Below are positions 1 through 11,660 of a stretch of DNA of 64,000 bases, piece by piece (within the stretch, counting starts at the first letter, position 1; each line of letters begins with the position of its first letter). Source of the DNA: Dillenia suffruticosa (lineage: Eukaryota; Streptophyta; Magnoliopsida; Dilleniales; Dilleniaceae); NCBI GenBank assembly GCA_033439265.1, contig JAVTVX010000035.1, forward strand, positions 13,976,001-14,040,000, in the 5' to 3' direction. The position numbers were made by a program, and so were the translations under genes. The notes under the pieces are model-generated. The model did no database searches. It worked only from the letters and a program-made list of their open reading frames with translations, and was not told the origin of the DNA.

Positions 1-1274
1 GACCTCCAAATCCCAACTCAGGGCAGGCGTTCATGATGTGCCCTGGCTTCACACACCGGAAGCATGTAACAGGCACCCTACACTCTCCAAAAGGGTGGTG
101 TCGTGTCCACCACATTGGCGGCAAAAGGGGTGCCACTGATTTGAAGTCTGAGTAGTGGCACTAGGGGCCGGTGCTCTAAACCCCTGAGGTCATGATTCCT
201 GCCCATTATGTGCCTGTCTCGGTTGAGAAGAGCCTCCCTGATATCCTGAAATCCTGCCCTTCTTCAAGCACTGGCTCAAAGAAGCCCCAGATCTCTTTTT
301 CCTTTACTCTCTGTACTCCCGCTGTTTGTCCTCAGCAGGACGATCTCCTCTGCCTTAAGTGCTGGGTCCACGATCTCTTCAAAGGAGAGACTAGGATCAC
401 TGTCATATACCTCCTGATGTTCAAGTTGAGGCCATCCTCAAACTTGAACCGTAGCTATTTAGGAGTCGTCAAGTCTGGAACGAAAGCAGTTAGTCGCCTT
501 ATCTCCGTTTCATACTCTGTCACTGTCCTGGTTCCTTGTTGCAAGTGTAGAAACTCTGCCCTCTTGCGGTCTTGCTGGTACTCAGAGAAGTACCTACGAT
601 CGAACTCCTATAGGAAGTCCTCCGATCATAGCGGCTCAGTAGCATCGTCACAATCGCCCCCCACTAAGTGAGGGCGTCACCATCCAAGAGTATCTCTGCT
701 ATCTGAAGCAAGTAGTCCTCAAAATTCTGCGGGTGCAGTTGATCCAGTGCTTTGCTGCTGTGGAATCACCCGTTCTCGCAAACTCTATGCAGCCTAACTG
801 CCTCGCCTCCTTCACCAACTGGGTGAGTTCGTGAATACTCCTCAAGGTGGAGAAGGTAGTGTCACTAAGTCCTAAAACAGAGGAAGGACTAACAACTGGG
901 GGCTGATCTGGTACAACTGAAGGTGGCACGACCATAAGAGTCGGCGCAGCCATCGGTACTGGTGGAGGTGGCATGGCAGTAGGAGGCAGCACGGCCGTAG
1001 GAGTCGGCACCGCCGTCGGTGGTGGTGGGGGTGGCATCTGAACCCCGTAGGAGGTGTAGCACTCATACACTTACCTAAACGCCTCAAGGGACGGTGGTGG
1101 AATCTCAGCCGGAGCAGCCAGCTGAGAAGGCGCTGTAGGGGGCGCCCGTGAGGAGGAAGCAGCCTCAGGCTCTCCAAGGGTCTCAGGTCCCCTCGAAGGG
1201 TCAGGCACTTGAGGAGTCTTGGGTAGCACGAGTTTAGCTCCGCGTCCCGTTGGTCTACTGCATCTAGGCGGCAT
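1..1274 (-). pseudogene. gag of element J (partial, frameshifted)
   Basis: Structural capsid/nucleocapsid gene of a chromovirus-type gypsy element. The start is the ATG at 1272-1274 (MPPRCSRPTGRGAK), resembling the MPPRRK start of the D gag at 56564. A Pro/Thr/Ala-rich stretch follows (minus strand about 940-1060), then a capsid-like segment around minus 770-850 (LTQLVKEARQLGCIEFA) that matches the same segment in D (LSKLIKETRQLACETFS). A CX2CX4HX4C zinc knuckle, C-F-R-C-V-K-P-G-H-I-M-N-A-C, is read at about 75-30. At least one frameshift near 1070 and several stops break the frame, so this is a pseudogene. The N-terminal and capsid parts are clear; the middle is degraded. Confidence 0.75.
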
Positions 1275-2597
1275 AATTCTGCAAAGAGAGAATTTTTCAT
1301 TAGATATAACTCTATAGTTTGGCATGATTTAAAAATTAGGGTTAGTTATATAGTAACTAACCCCCTAAAATGAATGAAATTAATGGTTTACGACAATGTA
1401 TGGAACTTTAAATGACTAATCGAACAATCACGCCCCAAATCGGGGTTATGAACAGCTGCTCGTTGCCCTAGATGCCAGCTACATTTTTACAAAAAATCGG
1501 GCAGAATCTCCCCATATTTTGGAGGTCTCCCATGTACAATTTAACTTGTAATATTCACAACCATCCTATCAATTTAATAAGAGGGGCCATCCCGGCCTCA
1601 CAACCATTAACCAAACTACAGCCGACAACCAGGACAACGCAAGGCTATAGAAATTTCTAGCAGTCCTAGTCACAGACCTCTACTGCCATGTTAAACTAGA
1701 GTATGAGTAGCCACCACACCGAGCGGACCAAAATGTTTATACACTTGTATAATAAATTCCCAAGTTAACATTTTAAATACATATATAGGTATCTCAATGC
1801 AAGTGAATCGAGTCAATACGAGAGTTTCTCGAATAAATGTTCATAATTATATAGTCATCCTAGAAAATAAATAGATGAATACATTAATCAAGCTAAAATA
1901 TCCAATAATTATAGTGAAAGATATGGTAACATTCATACCGAAACCCGGTGCTATCAAGTCCACGTCACAAGTATGAAATCACAAAATTTTTCTTCCGTCC
2001 GAGACTAATTCTATGGGAAAGAAAGTGAGAGGTGAGTATCTATGGGAGGATATTCAATAAGTAAGGGGATTGATATCGTACTATCAATATCGAGGGTGAA
2101 CTTGGAGTTTCAAAGCATGTAACATAATATCGAGTATGCGAAAATAATGTGCTGTTTCAAGAGTAAAACATATCTCAAAGCACACATCAAAAAGTAACAT
2201 ATGCATCCATCCATATATCAAGTCACATATGTAGGGCCGGCCGAACAAATATCCCCGGCAATGGTCTACCTCGACCAAGGATGGGGTATTGGGGGTTTTC
2301 ACTATGCAAGTATCAAATAATGGCTCTCTACCCCAATGTTGGCCACAGGTTACTCCAACTAACTTGTAAATAATAATAAAAATACATATATATAGTCGGC
2401 CGTGTATGGTGTCCCGTCAAGTACTAGACAGAGGTAAACTCACGTCCTCCCCGATGACGGTCAACCTGGGATACCCATACACATGATTATTTGGCAGATA
2501 CTTCCGGCCGAAGCATATCCAGGCATAAGGGGTGCCTCTACCAAATGTCCTTCGTTGCTATGGAATGTTATAGGAAGCATATCACCATATCACCAAG

Positions 2598-2702
2598 TCG
2601 GCCGGGCACGTAGCCCCATGTATCACATCATCATATCGGCCGGGCATATAGCCCCATGTATCGTAACATAACGTCGGCTGGGTGTATAGCTCAAATAGTA
2701 TA
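2598..2702. repeat. Three degenerate tandem units (about 38 bp)
   Basis: Units start with TCGGCCGGGCACGTAGCCCC, then TCGGCCGGGCATATAGCCCC, then a weaker TCGGCTGGGTGTATAGCTC copy. Similar GGCCG words appear singly at about 2236, 2396 and 2503. They lie inside the J LTR. Confidence 0.7.
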
Positions 2703-3630
2703 TGTAAATCTATTTAAAACTACGTGCCAATATAGTAGAAGCATTAAAACATGTCAATATGTTAAAAAAAATGGCACGATATCCGGTTATCAAACTCGTT
2801 GATGGAGATCAATAAAATCAATAGTTGGGACACTCCAATGGTCACAAAAATGTCTATCAAAATCCAAAAATTTAATTTTCACACATATATAAATCATGTC
2901 GTTTGAAAATCGGTAAAACATGATTTGTCAATCAATAGTAGATGTCAAAGTCCTACTCACCGATTTGGGGAGGATAGCGCACTCCCCAATAAAACCACCA
3001 TACGTAGAACAAAGCTCCCCTTAATCGAATCACCATACAAGTATGAAGGCAAACCGTCCATAGATTTCATACCTGCGGAGTCATGGGAAATAAGCTATAA
3101 CTTCTGTTATACAAGTCCAAATTAGATGGTTCTTATCTGAAATTAAACATAAGACCTAGGCCTAAAACTTTTGTGTTTTGGTCTCATAGTGAGTCAGAAC
3201 AGAAGAGGATCGCTAAATGAGTCACAAGGTCACTGCTAAAAACAGGACAGAACAGCAATTTTTTTTTTTTGTAAATGATCTAACTTTGAAAATCCACAAA
3301 AAAAATTCAACTCATCTCCAAATCAATCGGGCCATATCTCAGGATGTCTAGAATCCAATGCAAAAAACCTCATATCATTTGGAGTTATGCTAAGGAAGTT
3401 ATGATAAAAAAAGTACATACTGTCCCAATATCTAAAATGCTTGTATTTTCCTTCCAAATTTCTCATGCCATGTCTAAGTAGTTTAGGTAACTACCTTAAT
3501 TCCTTATGTTTATTTACACCTACAACAAGTCTACAAAATTTTAGCGTTGGCATACTTCAAATGCCCTTAGCAAAAATCAACTCAGCACACAGCATGCTCC
3601 ATCCGCCCGTGCACCAGTGCAGCACCTGGC

Positions 3631-3678
3631 ACCCGTGGCACCCCTACACCCAGCACCCGTGGCACCCCTACACCCAAC
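3631..3678. repeat. 24-bp tandem duplication
   Basis: Two adjacent copies of a 24-bp unit beginning ACCCGTGGCACCCCTACA (3631-3654 and 3655-3678) with one difference at the last base. It is a local duplication inside the J LTR. Confidence 0.85.
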
Positions 3679-5110
3679 ATTCATGAAAATGTTCACAATT
3701 TAAGCACATGAACTCCCTAAACTTCAGCACATTCCAACATAAAAAACCTCCCTTCACAAGCATGAAATGGCATCCCTTTGATACACACAATAGTGCAGAA
3801 ATTTCTGCACATTCACACACACTTCTCAAGTCCTTAAATGTACAAACAAACACTCAAACACTATTACTAATTCAAGCCAAATTCTGCACATGTTTGCTGC
3901 CCATTTCCATGCCATAATGCATACATTTTCGCACCACTTACATTCCAAAAGTCTGCACACTTTTCCATCTCATTCATATGCCAAAACACACATAATTTCA
4001 CACCATTTTCATACTAAAAATCTGTACGTACATAGGTTCAATTAAGGACATATTTTTGTACTTAAACCAAAGCTAAAAACAAGTCCAAACTTCCTGCATA
4101 TAAGACCATGCCTCCAGCTCACTCAAAATGCCTCAAAACATTCCATTTTCAAGTCAAAACATGTGCAGAGTTTCTGTACTCATCCACATAGTTTCAGCAT
4201 GCCAAAATCATTTTAAATCAGTCAAAGCACAATCCAACATACTCCAAAATTTCTGTACGTTTAACCACATGCAATGTCAGAAAATATATTATATTCGAAT
4301 CTAGTTTACATTCTAGCATAGAAAAGACTTTTTATCCTAAATTTATCCTAAATTCAATAAATAAATCGAATGCATTTGAAATCCCTCACCTAGGGTTTTC
4401 TTAGAGCGCGGACCTTCGTCCGAATGTCTCCTCCATCACTCCAAAATCAGCAATACTCAGTTAGATCATAAACATTTAGATCAGAATCAAAACCCTAAAT
4501 TAGTTACCTGGGAGGTTCGTGGGCTGTCATGGGCACATGGGTCGTTACGGGATCGCGGGCTACAACGGTCTCGCGGGTTAGTAGGCTGGCGGGCTTAAGG
4601 GCTGCAATGGGCTTCGCGGGCCGCAGGGGACTTGCGGGCTGCGCGCTATCGTGTGCAGGCGCGCGCTCTTTTTTCATTATCCCATTTTTAATTCATCACA
4701 ATTTTTTTTATACTTTAAATCAATACCGTCACGTGTTGTTGAAAAAATCACTTACTATTTAATTACTACATACTTACTATATTTCAGTGCCTGTAAGCCT
4801 TGTGTTGTGTTAATTATATACATTTGATTAATAAAAAATAACGTATATTCTATATTCGATGACAATTCAGTATAAATTTATTAATATTATTAATTTAAAT
4901 AATGTAATGATATGAAATTAGTAATTTATATAATGTAGTATTAGAGTTTTTGAAAATTCATTAAAGATAATATAGTGGAAAGAAGTTAAACACTTTCCAA
5001 ATTAACAAACTTCACTACTTGATTTAGTCATCATGTAAATATATCATTTTTTAATATTATTAATTTCTTCTATTTATATAAATACTTAATCTTTTAAGAT
5101 TTATTTTTTA

Positions 5111-5640
5111 GGTTACTAATCCAAAATATACTGGAGAGATTACAGATGAAATTAAATGGATTGCTCGTGGACCAGATCCATTCATTAGAAATTACAGTGG
5201 GTAATATCGATTTCATGTAAAAGATCGTGAGAAATACCTTCAAACTCAGAATTCAGGAATTGTAGCAGCAGTTGATGAAGGTAAAGTTAATTATTGGCAT
5301 CTTAAGAGAAATCATTCTAGTAAACTATAATGGAATATATACATTTATATTATTTCGGTGTGATTGGGTCGACTACAATAAGGATGCAAGAATGACAGAT
5401 TTTGTTCAACTCTTGTCAAATTTTCCTATCTCAATCATACCAGTATCATACCGGCACTGATTTGCTAGATGATTCTTATGTGTTGACATTCCAAACAAAG
5501 AAGGTGTTTTATGTGGCTGATGAAAGATATAAAGGGTGGCTTGTTGTAAAACATGTCAAGTTCGAGATGAATTTGATATGGGTGATGAAGTGACAATTCA
5601 TCATTTCAATTCAGAAACTAGTCCCTCAACTAATCAGTAG
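5111..5640 (+). pseudogene. CACTA TNP2-like transposase, C-terminal DUF4216 region
   Basis: Remnant of the C-terminal part of the plant CACTA transposase (TNPD/TNP2). In order I read KWIARGPDPFIRNYSG, a NSGIVAAVDEG stretch (the NSG step typical of the family), then GILREIILVNYNG and ILFRCDWVD (5272-5376), and in another frame KKVFYVADERYKGWLVV (about 5490-5545). These are the hallmark blocks of DUF4216: the YYG-x-L-x-E-I-x-L block, the FKCDWxD block and the QVFYVxD block. Stops and at least one frameshift near 5440 interrupt it. The upstream catalytic Transposase_21 and DUF4218 parts are not visible, so the gene is 5'-truncated. An acidic Asp-rich tail follows at about 5655-5715. Confidence 0.75.
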
Positions 5641-5720
5641 GTTCGAACTACTATTGATGAAGATGAAGGAAATATATCAATGGAGATGAATGATGATGAT
5701 GATGATATTGATATATCAGT

Positions 5721-6612
5721 GGCCGGGCGCCCATGTCGGCTCACACATGCCATGTCGATACTTTCTCTATTATATAAAAATTTTCACATATGTATTATAT
5801 CAAAATTTTAAAATATGAATTATGTAAAATAATAATATATTTAACATTATTAATTTAAATAATGTAATGATATAAATTTCGGGTTATTATTTATTATAAT
5901 GTAATATTTAGGGTAAGAATGTAGTAACATGTTACAATGTTGTAACAAAAACAAAAAATGAAATTACTGATGATGTGATAAGATGAAATTAAACTTACAA
6001 AAAGTGGAAAAAAATGATGGGTTCTAAAAATTTATTCGAGCCCCTAAATCAAATATATAATAAATCATTTTCCACAAAACTTATTTCCCTCCAAAATTTA
6101 TAAGTTAGGTAGTAAGGAGAGAGTAACTAGGTAGTAAGTAGTAATAATGGCATGAGCGCGTATGTACTGGCGCCCACGCTGGCATTACCAGGTACCCGCG
6201 CGGGAGGATGCATGCACGCGGTGGCATGCATGGGCGGGCGCCTGTGCTGGCATGGCCAGCCCCCGTGTCGGTCCATACATGCCATGTCTCTACTTTTTTA
6301 TTAGATAAAAATTTTCACATATGGATTATATCAACAATTTCAAATAATGTAATGTTATCAATTTAAAGTTATTCTTTATTGTAATGTAATATTTAGGATA
6401 AGAATGTAGTAACAATGTTACAATCTTATAACAAAAACAAAAACACAGATACAAAAAATGAAATTTGAAATTAAACTTACAAAAATAGGGGAAAAAATGA
6501 CGGGTTCTAAAAATTTATTTGAGCGGGAAAAAATGGCGGGTTCTAAAAATTTATTTGAGCGCTTAAATCGAATATATAATAAATCATTCTCGACAAACCC
6601 TCTTTCCCTCCA
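5721..6612. repeat. Direct duplication of about 380 bp in element K
   Basis: The block 5721-6105 (starting in GC-rich sequence before ATGCCATGTC and ending TTTCCCTCCAAAA) is repeated at about 6237-6612 with the same order of words: ATTTTCACATATG, TTTAAATAATGTAATG, TAAGAATGTAGTAACA, GGGTTCTAAAAATTTATT, AATATATAATAAATCATT. A GC-rich island (about 6150-6285) separates the copies. This could be a duplicated promoter or intergenic segment between two transposon genes. Confidence 0.7.
6489..6560. repeat. 36-bp tandem duplication
   Basis: Two adjacent 36-bp units (6489-6524 and 6525-6560), each GGGAAAAAATG..GGGTTC then TAAAAATTTATTTGAGC, differing at one base. It affects only the second copy of the larger K duplication. 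Confidence 0.9.
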
Positions 6613-6772
6613 AAACCTCTCCTGATAAGCTCTTCTCCCTCAAAACTCAAATCTGTGACTTCCGTAATCTTTTTTCAAATTTTCAAATATTGCGACTTAA
6701 CCAAAATCTTATTTCAAATTTTCCTAACTCAACATAGGAAAAACTAAACGAAACCATCCGAAGGACAACTTC

Positions 6773-7612
6773 ACTATGAAGAAGAAGCCCAATCATCCCA
6801 AGTTGCTACCCCAGGTTTGATTTGGTTTTGGTTTAAAAACATATTATTGCTTAGGATCTAAATCATTTGCCAAACTCATTGATGAAAATGTATAAACAAC
6901 TCATATTCTATTTTACTTATAATTAATTTTACTGCATAATATTTTACAAACTTGGAATCACATTTTATCATTATAGACAACACAATCTGGGACGAAACCT
7001 TGTAGAGCAGAACTTTATATTACAAGTACAATCCGATTGGATGGCAGTTTTATTTCTATGAAAATATCAGAAGTTATGGTATAGATGATTATTTTTATAT
7101 AGTTCTTGATTTATGGACATTCACGTTTCATTTATTTACTTTATAGGAAATGGCAAAGAGTCTGTCGAGAGTGAAGACTGTCAAGTAGAAAGTTCAAATT
7201 TATCTTAGAAAGGTGATATTATCTCTAAGGTTAAAGATCTTGATTCGCAGGGAAGAATCAAATGTGCATCACAAAATATGCATTCAACTAGAATTGAGAA
7301 AGAATATATAATAAATATGATACAACGATAATAGAACAAAATCATATTAAGTAATGTTCTTCTTTATGTTGCTATGCATGTTGGATGTGGACATAAAGAC
7401 GAATTGATGAATATGGTTAATGAATCAAGACTTTTTGCTCGTGTTTAGGTATGTTATTTCTCTATTTCTATTTCAGCACAATCTTATTAATTTCACTCTT
7501 ACTTTTCAAAAATAATCCAAATTATTTGTATTTTAGCTTTTTCCAATACAAGATATTGGGAGTGCACATAAAAACCAACAATCATCATCATCGCCCGACT
7601 CCATCCAAAAGG
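6773..7612 (+). pseudogene. Possible multi-exon second gene of CACTA element K
   Basis: I do not recognise this family. An ATG at about 6776 starts M-K-K-K-P-N-H-P-K and runs to a GGTTTG donor-like site near 6812. Further coding-looking blocks with plausible splice borders are at about 6977-7080 (preceded by TATAG, ending before GTATAGATG), 7147-7330 (stops present), 7355-7448 (reads VAMHVGCGHKDELMNMV) and 7537-7611 (ends AAAG before GTAATATT). Autonomous CACTA elements often carry a second gene beside the transposase, which is why I list it. Internal stops suggest it is dead. It could also be random spacer. Confidence 0.25.
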
Positions 7613-8029
7613 TAATATTTTTATCTATAACTATTCTTAATATGTACCATTCCATTATATTCATGTCACTACTTATTTTTGTTTTATTTTTAACATAGTA
7701 ATATTTTTATTTATAACCATTTTTGTACTATTATATTATATTCATCTAATTTTACTTCTTTTTATGAATGAATAGGTTGAATGAAGATGGACTATGCCGA
7801 CAATATTTTTGATAATTGAAGTGAAGCACTTGTATAAATATCTTAGAAGTGTGGGATATGCTTATGAGATATGTTATCTTTTTTTATCCTAATGTATCAA
7901 TCATTCTCCAAGATTATAATATTTTACTATTTTCTTTATTTTCAAGTTTTTAGTTATATTTCCTAATACTTGTACTAACTATCCATAAAACTTATAACAT
8001 TTCCTTACATACTTCATATGCGCAGTAAC

Positions 8030-8170
8030 CGACTAGTACCTAACTAGTAAGTGACTAGTAAGTGACGATAGTAGTAACCGAGAAGTAAGTGACTAGTAAC
8101 TGATGATAGTAGCAACTGAGAAGTAAGTAATTAGTAAGTGAGTAGTAAGTGATAGTAGTAGTAACTAACA
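8030..8170. repeat. Degenerate short tandem repeat (AGTAAGTGACT words)
   Basis: Reiterated AGTAAGTGACTAGTA and AGTAACCGA words with interspersed GATAGTAGTAAC; period roughly 15-17 bp, imperfect. It lies in the 3' non-coding part of K. Confidence 0.75.
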
Positions 8171-8544
8171 ATAGTAACGATAAAAGTACTGACATTTCTT
8201 AACGCTTCCTAATCGATCATAAATTACAATATTTCTTAACATTTGTATTACCGACTAAATCCCTATCCATTGGAGAAGGTTTTGCCAATGGTTTTAACAT
8301 ATTTAGGAGACGGTTTTAGTCCGTCAGAATAACTCACTTGTTTTATAGTATATATAGAAAATCCTCAAGGAAGAAGGAATGGGTTTAGTGTGTTGGACTA
8401 GAGAGAGAGAAAATTTGTTGACTTTTGAGGAGATAAATCAATGGAATGCATTTTGAAAGATTATGTTTTAATAGTCTTGCATTATCTCGGGATACATGTC
8501 ATATTATGGGCAGTATACGAGGGAATATGCGATTGTTCATGGTC

Positions 8545-8745
8545 TCGGATCGAGAATCGAGGCGTAACATTCGGGTTCGAGTTCGGACTCAATCTTGCGC
8601 CACGTGAGGCCCTCGACACTCGAGCTCGAGCTCCTCGATGAAACTTCGAGTCAAGCTCGAGCTCTAAGTTGATAGGCTCAACGAGCTCAAGCTCACCTGC
8701 CCTAAACTCGAGTCGAGCTCGGGTATTCTAATTCCCAAGCTCTAC
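8545..8745. repeat. Palindrome-rich CTCGAG/GAGCTC block
   Basis: About 200 bp enriched in the self-complementary hexamers CTCGAG and GAGCTC and mixed forms (ACTCGAGCTCGAGCTC, GTCAAGCTCGAGCTC, ACTCGAGTCGAGCTCG). It is much richer in GC and CpG than the flanks. It could fold extensively or be a relic of a different repeat family inserted in K. Confidence 0.75.
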
Positions 8746-9049
8746 TCGGGTATCATAATAGGGCTAGGTTAGGGGCGTTTTTCCACAAATTAAAGGAAGC
8801 GGGGTAGGCAGGTTGCCTGGAGCACATTTTTTTTTTTGAGAAGTCTAAAATCAGCGACGGACCTAGTCCTTCACTGATTTTTTTTTGTTTTTTAGTGATG
8901 GATTTCTTTTCGTCGTTAATATTTAGCGGGGTCATTATCAGTGATGGATTTAGTAATGGAAAAAATCCGTTGTTAATACCTTTCAACGATGGAAAATGGA
9001 TTTTCAGCGATAGATTTTTCTGTCATTGAAAGTCAATTTTCTAGTAGTA

Positions 9050-11345
9050 TTTGCCATTGTATGTTAATACGAAGTAAGTGCCTTTATAATCATATTTATA
9101 TTGAGATTTAATATTTTAATGGATTTTATTATATCCCATCTCCTCCTCCCCTCCTCACCCCCCAAAAAAAGGAAAAAAGGCCTTCTATGCTATTCTTGTT
9201 TCATAATAATGGGATAATGACATGAGTACTTGAACTTTTACGGGATATTCCATAATTGCTTGGACTTTGAGTTCTTCAATCAAACATATTAATTTTTATT
9301 TTCATGAAATTAAAGGCTTATGTTGTACCTTTTTGCAATCATTTTTTTTTTAATTTGAATTTAGTACATTGAAATTGTGAACGTGGAATTAATGACCGAT
9401 AAGTATGTACATGTGGCATCATTGTGGAAAAAAATATCATTAACAAAACTAATATTTATTGTTTTTGTTGTTCATATTACTTTTGCTATTTAGTATTTTC
9501 AACCAAAAAATTACTATTAATATACTTTGTTACTGAGATATTTTATACAAATAGTAAAATCGATATTATCAATAGTATACTAGGGACACTAGGGATAATC
9601 TGTCGGTATTCTGAAAGGAAATAAGACATGTGGTGACTCCCTTGGCTCGACTCTCTGTCCCTCCCTCTCTCTGTCTCTCTCTTCGCTGAGGCTTCTATTC
9701 TTGGAGGTTTACGCTCGTTTGCGGCTATCATGAAAGGGGAAATTGATGAAGGCCATTACCAACAAGAGGAAGGACATATGTATTCAGTAGATTAGGGTTT
9801 CTCTCTCCCCTGAGGTTCTTCTCTATCTCTCTTCCTGTCTCTTCTCTCTTTCTCACATTAAGCCAACTAATTAAGCCATTGGTGTAACCCTAAATTTTAG
9901 ACATGATAGATTTTTTAGATCATTGGAGTTCATGTATTTAGGTTCGCGTCACAAAATTTTAAACATAACCCTAAATTTTAAGGTCGGGAATGGCGATCTT
10001 CTGAAACCTTTCTGGTCTTGTGAATGATATTTTCAGAGAATAATTGATACGTTTTCACATGACATGGTCTTCAATAATGGGTTACCTAGTTTTTATACAA
10101 AGGGAAATGGTGAAGCTTTAAAATAAAAAAAGAGAAAAATGGGTGATACTTTTGTATCGTATCCCTACTATGTTGGTCTACCGTGCTAAATTTCGTTTTC
10201 TCAAGGCTAATGTTGCTCAATGCTATGTAGCAATCAGACACTTCTTTCCCTCCTATGTAATACTGTAACTTCCTGGTAGGCAATGGTAAAGGAAAAACGG
10301 CTTAAACCCTACTATAGATGCCTCTATTTCTCCCTTACTTTCTTTATGCCCAAATTTTAGAGTCCAATTAGGGTTTTGGAGAAATGAAGGAGATAATTCT
10401 ATTGATATTTCTAGCGTTTTTGATGTGGGATTTGTGTTGCACCAAGTGCATATATATGGATGGAGATTGATGTATGCTTTTGGTAATATGAATGTTCTTT
10501 GGTTAATGGTATGATTGTGATGGAAATTTAATGTTATATTGCATTCTGCTTGACCCAAAATTGTACAGATTAAAAGAAAATTTTCACAAGAATTGGAGAA
10601 CAACACAACTTCTCTAAGTAAAGAAACCTATTTCTTGTTGTATTCTTGAATAGAGAATCGACCAAGGGCTTCGATATCTGTGTTGTTCTGGGTTGGGATG
10701 ACGTCTCGGATTCCTCCGAGAAGTGGTTTCAACTCGATCAACCCATTTTCCATTTGTTCTGCGGAAAACCCTCATTTTTGGAATATCAGCAAAAGGAAGA
10801 CGAAGAAACTCAAGAAATTGACACAAAGATTTATCAATTTCATTAATCTGAACTTTGGTGAATTGGTGGAATTTGTTGATTTGCATTGAATCTTGGGTAT
10901 CGTTGTCCAAACCCAATCCTAGTCCTACTAATATTCATTGGAGATGCTACAATGTCATTGTCATTCAAACCTTATTAACCAAATTCATATGTTCTAATCC
11001 AATTATTTGTTTATCCTACAAATACAAATTTATGTTTTTCAATTAGATGGAGATGGATGTGAAATCAGCTATTAAATGCATTATCCCCCTTACCCACCTC
11101 TGACATTTCACATTATATTCCTATTCACCTGTGTTTTATTGGCATCATCAATTTAATTAAGGTCAACGTCCCTACTCCCTAAAACATAATTTACTCAAAT
11201 TCTCATATCTCAACTCTCTCTCTCTCTTCTTCAAATAAAACTCTTTAAGAACCCATCCTGCAAAATCAAAACCCCAAAGTTTAAGATGAGCTCAACTTCA
11301 CTTGACATAACATAGTATCACTTGTGTTGGTCTCATGGGCCATAT
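9050..11345. other. Unassigned spacer between CACTA K and element L
   Basis: No gene family recognised. The stretch is AT-rich with CT-rich tracts at about 9645-9690, 9800-9860 and 11208-11232. Open frames of 100-117 codons on the minus strand (10253-10606 and 10614-10916) have no motif I know and overlap plus-strand frames of similar length. This is the only sizeable part of the window not tied to a mobile element, so it may be host intergenic DNA or an old unrecognised repeat. Confidence 0.5.
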
Positions 11346-11660
11346 TGTGACGAGTATGGAGCTGAAGCAAACTTCAAAATTTTAAATATAATGGCTGCTT
11401 TAGCAACAACCCTAATAACTATAATGACTCTAACCAAATGTAGTTAGATCAAACTGTAACAACAATAATGGAGGGTTGAACAATCTATCTACAATGCGTA
11501 TCAGAATGGTCAGACATGAATAAGATCAGTTTTTCTTCTCTTTGACTTCTCTATCTCCCTCTATTTCACTCTTCTCTCTCTAACCCCCCTCTCTCTACTT
11601 CTTTCTCTCTCAATCTGTTTCTCTTTCTCTCTTTCCACGTTAACTCATTCATTTCCACCC
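11346..11660 (+). repeat. 5' LTR of L, left part
   Basis: Starts TGTGACG. Its first 136 bp match 63863-64000. CT-rich from about 11520 to 11640. It is interrupted by Copia A after 11660; the continuation is at 62259-62402. The CACCC at 11656-11660 recurs at 62259-62263 and may be the target duplication of A. Confidence 0.75.

Larger units (their letters stand above)
1..4690 (-). mobile_element. Element J: partial Tekay-like Ty3/Gypsy retrotransposon
   Basis: Minus-strand gypsy fragment. The window starts inside gag (zinc knuckle at about 25-75); the gag start lies at 1274, followed to the right by a short leader and the 5' LTR. The LTR begins near 1426 with a TCACGCCCC motif, as do LTRs of the related element D (TGTCACGCCCC at 43798). 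The rest of pol and the 3' LTR lie outside the window. The right boundary is uncertain: sequence becomes AT-rich and CACTA-like after about 4690, and I found no clear terminal CA or target duplication. Confidence 0.7.
1426..4690 (-). repeat. 5' LTR of element J
   Basis: Sequence between the gag leader and the CACTA remnant, starting AATCACGCCCC (decayed TGTCACGCCCC). It shares the Tekay-type LTR onset with D and F and no long open frame. It contains two small tandem repeats (about 2598-2700 and 3631-3678) and a GC-rich block near 4500-4650 made of reiterated GCGGGCT-like words. No convincing tRNA-primer site remains beside gag. The right edge is estimated. Confidence 0.55.
4690..9049 (+). mobile_element. 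Element K: decayed CACTA (En/Spm-type) DNA transposon
   Basis: The right terminus is TTTTCTAGTAGTA at 9037-9049, a one-base variant of the CACTA end and the partner of the CACTACTAGAAA end seen in element E. Just inside it (about 8846-9030) are subterminal words such as TCAGCGACGG, CGTCGTTAAT and AGTGATGGATTT. A TNP2/DUF4216 transposase remnant lies at 5111-5640 on the plus strand, supporting the orientation. I could not find a left CACTAC terminus or a 3-bp target duplication, so the left boundary is a guess and this end may be lost or overlain by J. Confidence 0.65.

Noticed and set aside
872..1300. 142-codon minus-strand frame rich in Arg, Leu, His
   Set aside because: Shadow of the gag frames at 699-1070 and 1071-1325, which carry the recognisable gag start and capsid motifs.
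2598..2702. CRISPR-like array
   Set aside because: Only three degenerate units in a plant LTR, without conserved repeats separated by unique spacers.
8030..8170. Telomere- or centromere-type satellite
   Set aside because: Period and sequence are irregular and the block is only 140 bp long.
10614..10916. 100-codon minus-strand frame as a host gene
   Set aside because: No family recognised, overlaps plus-strand frames of similar size, and no splice or promoter context; left as unassigned.
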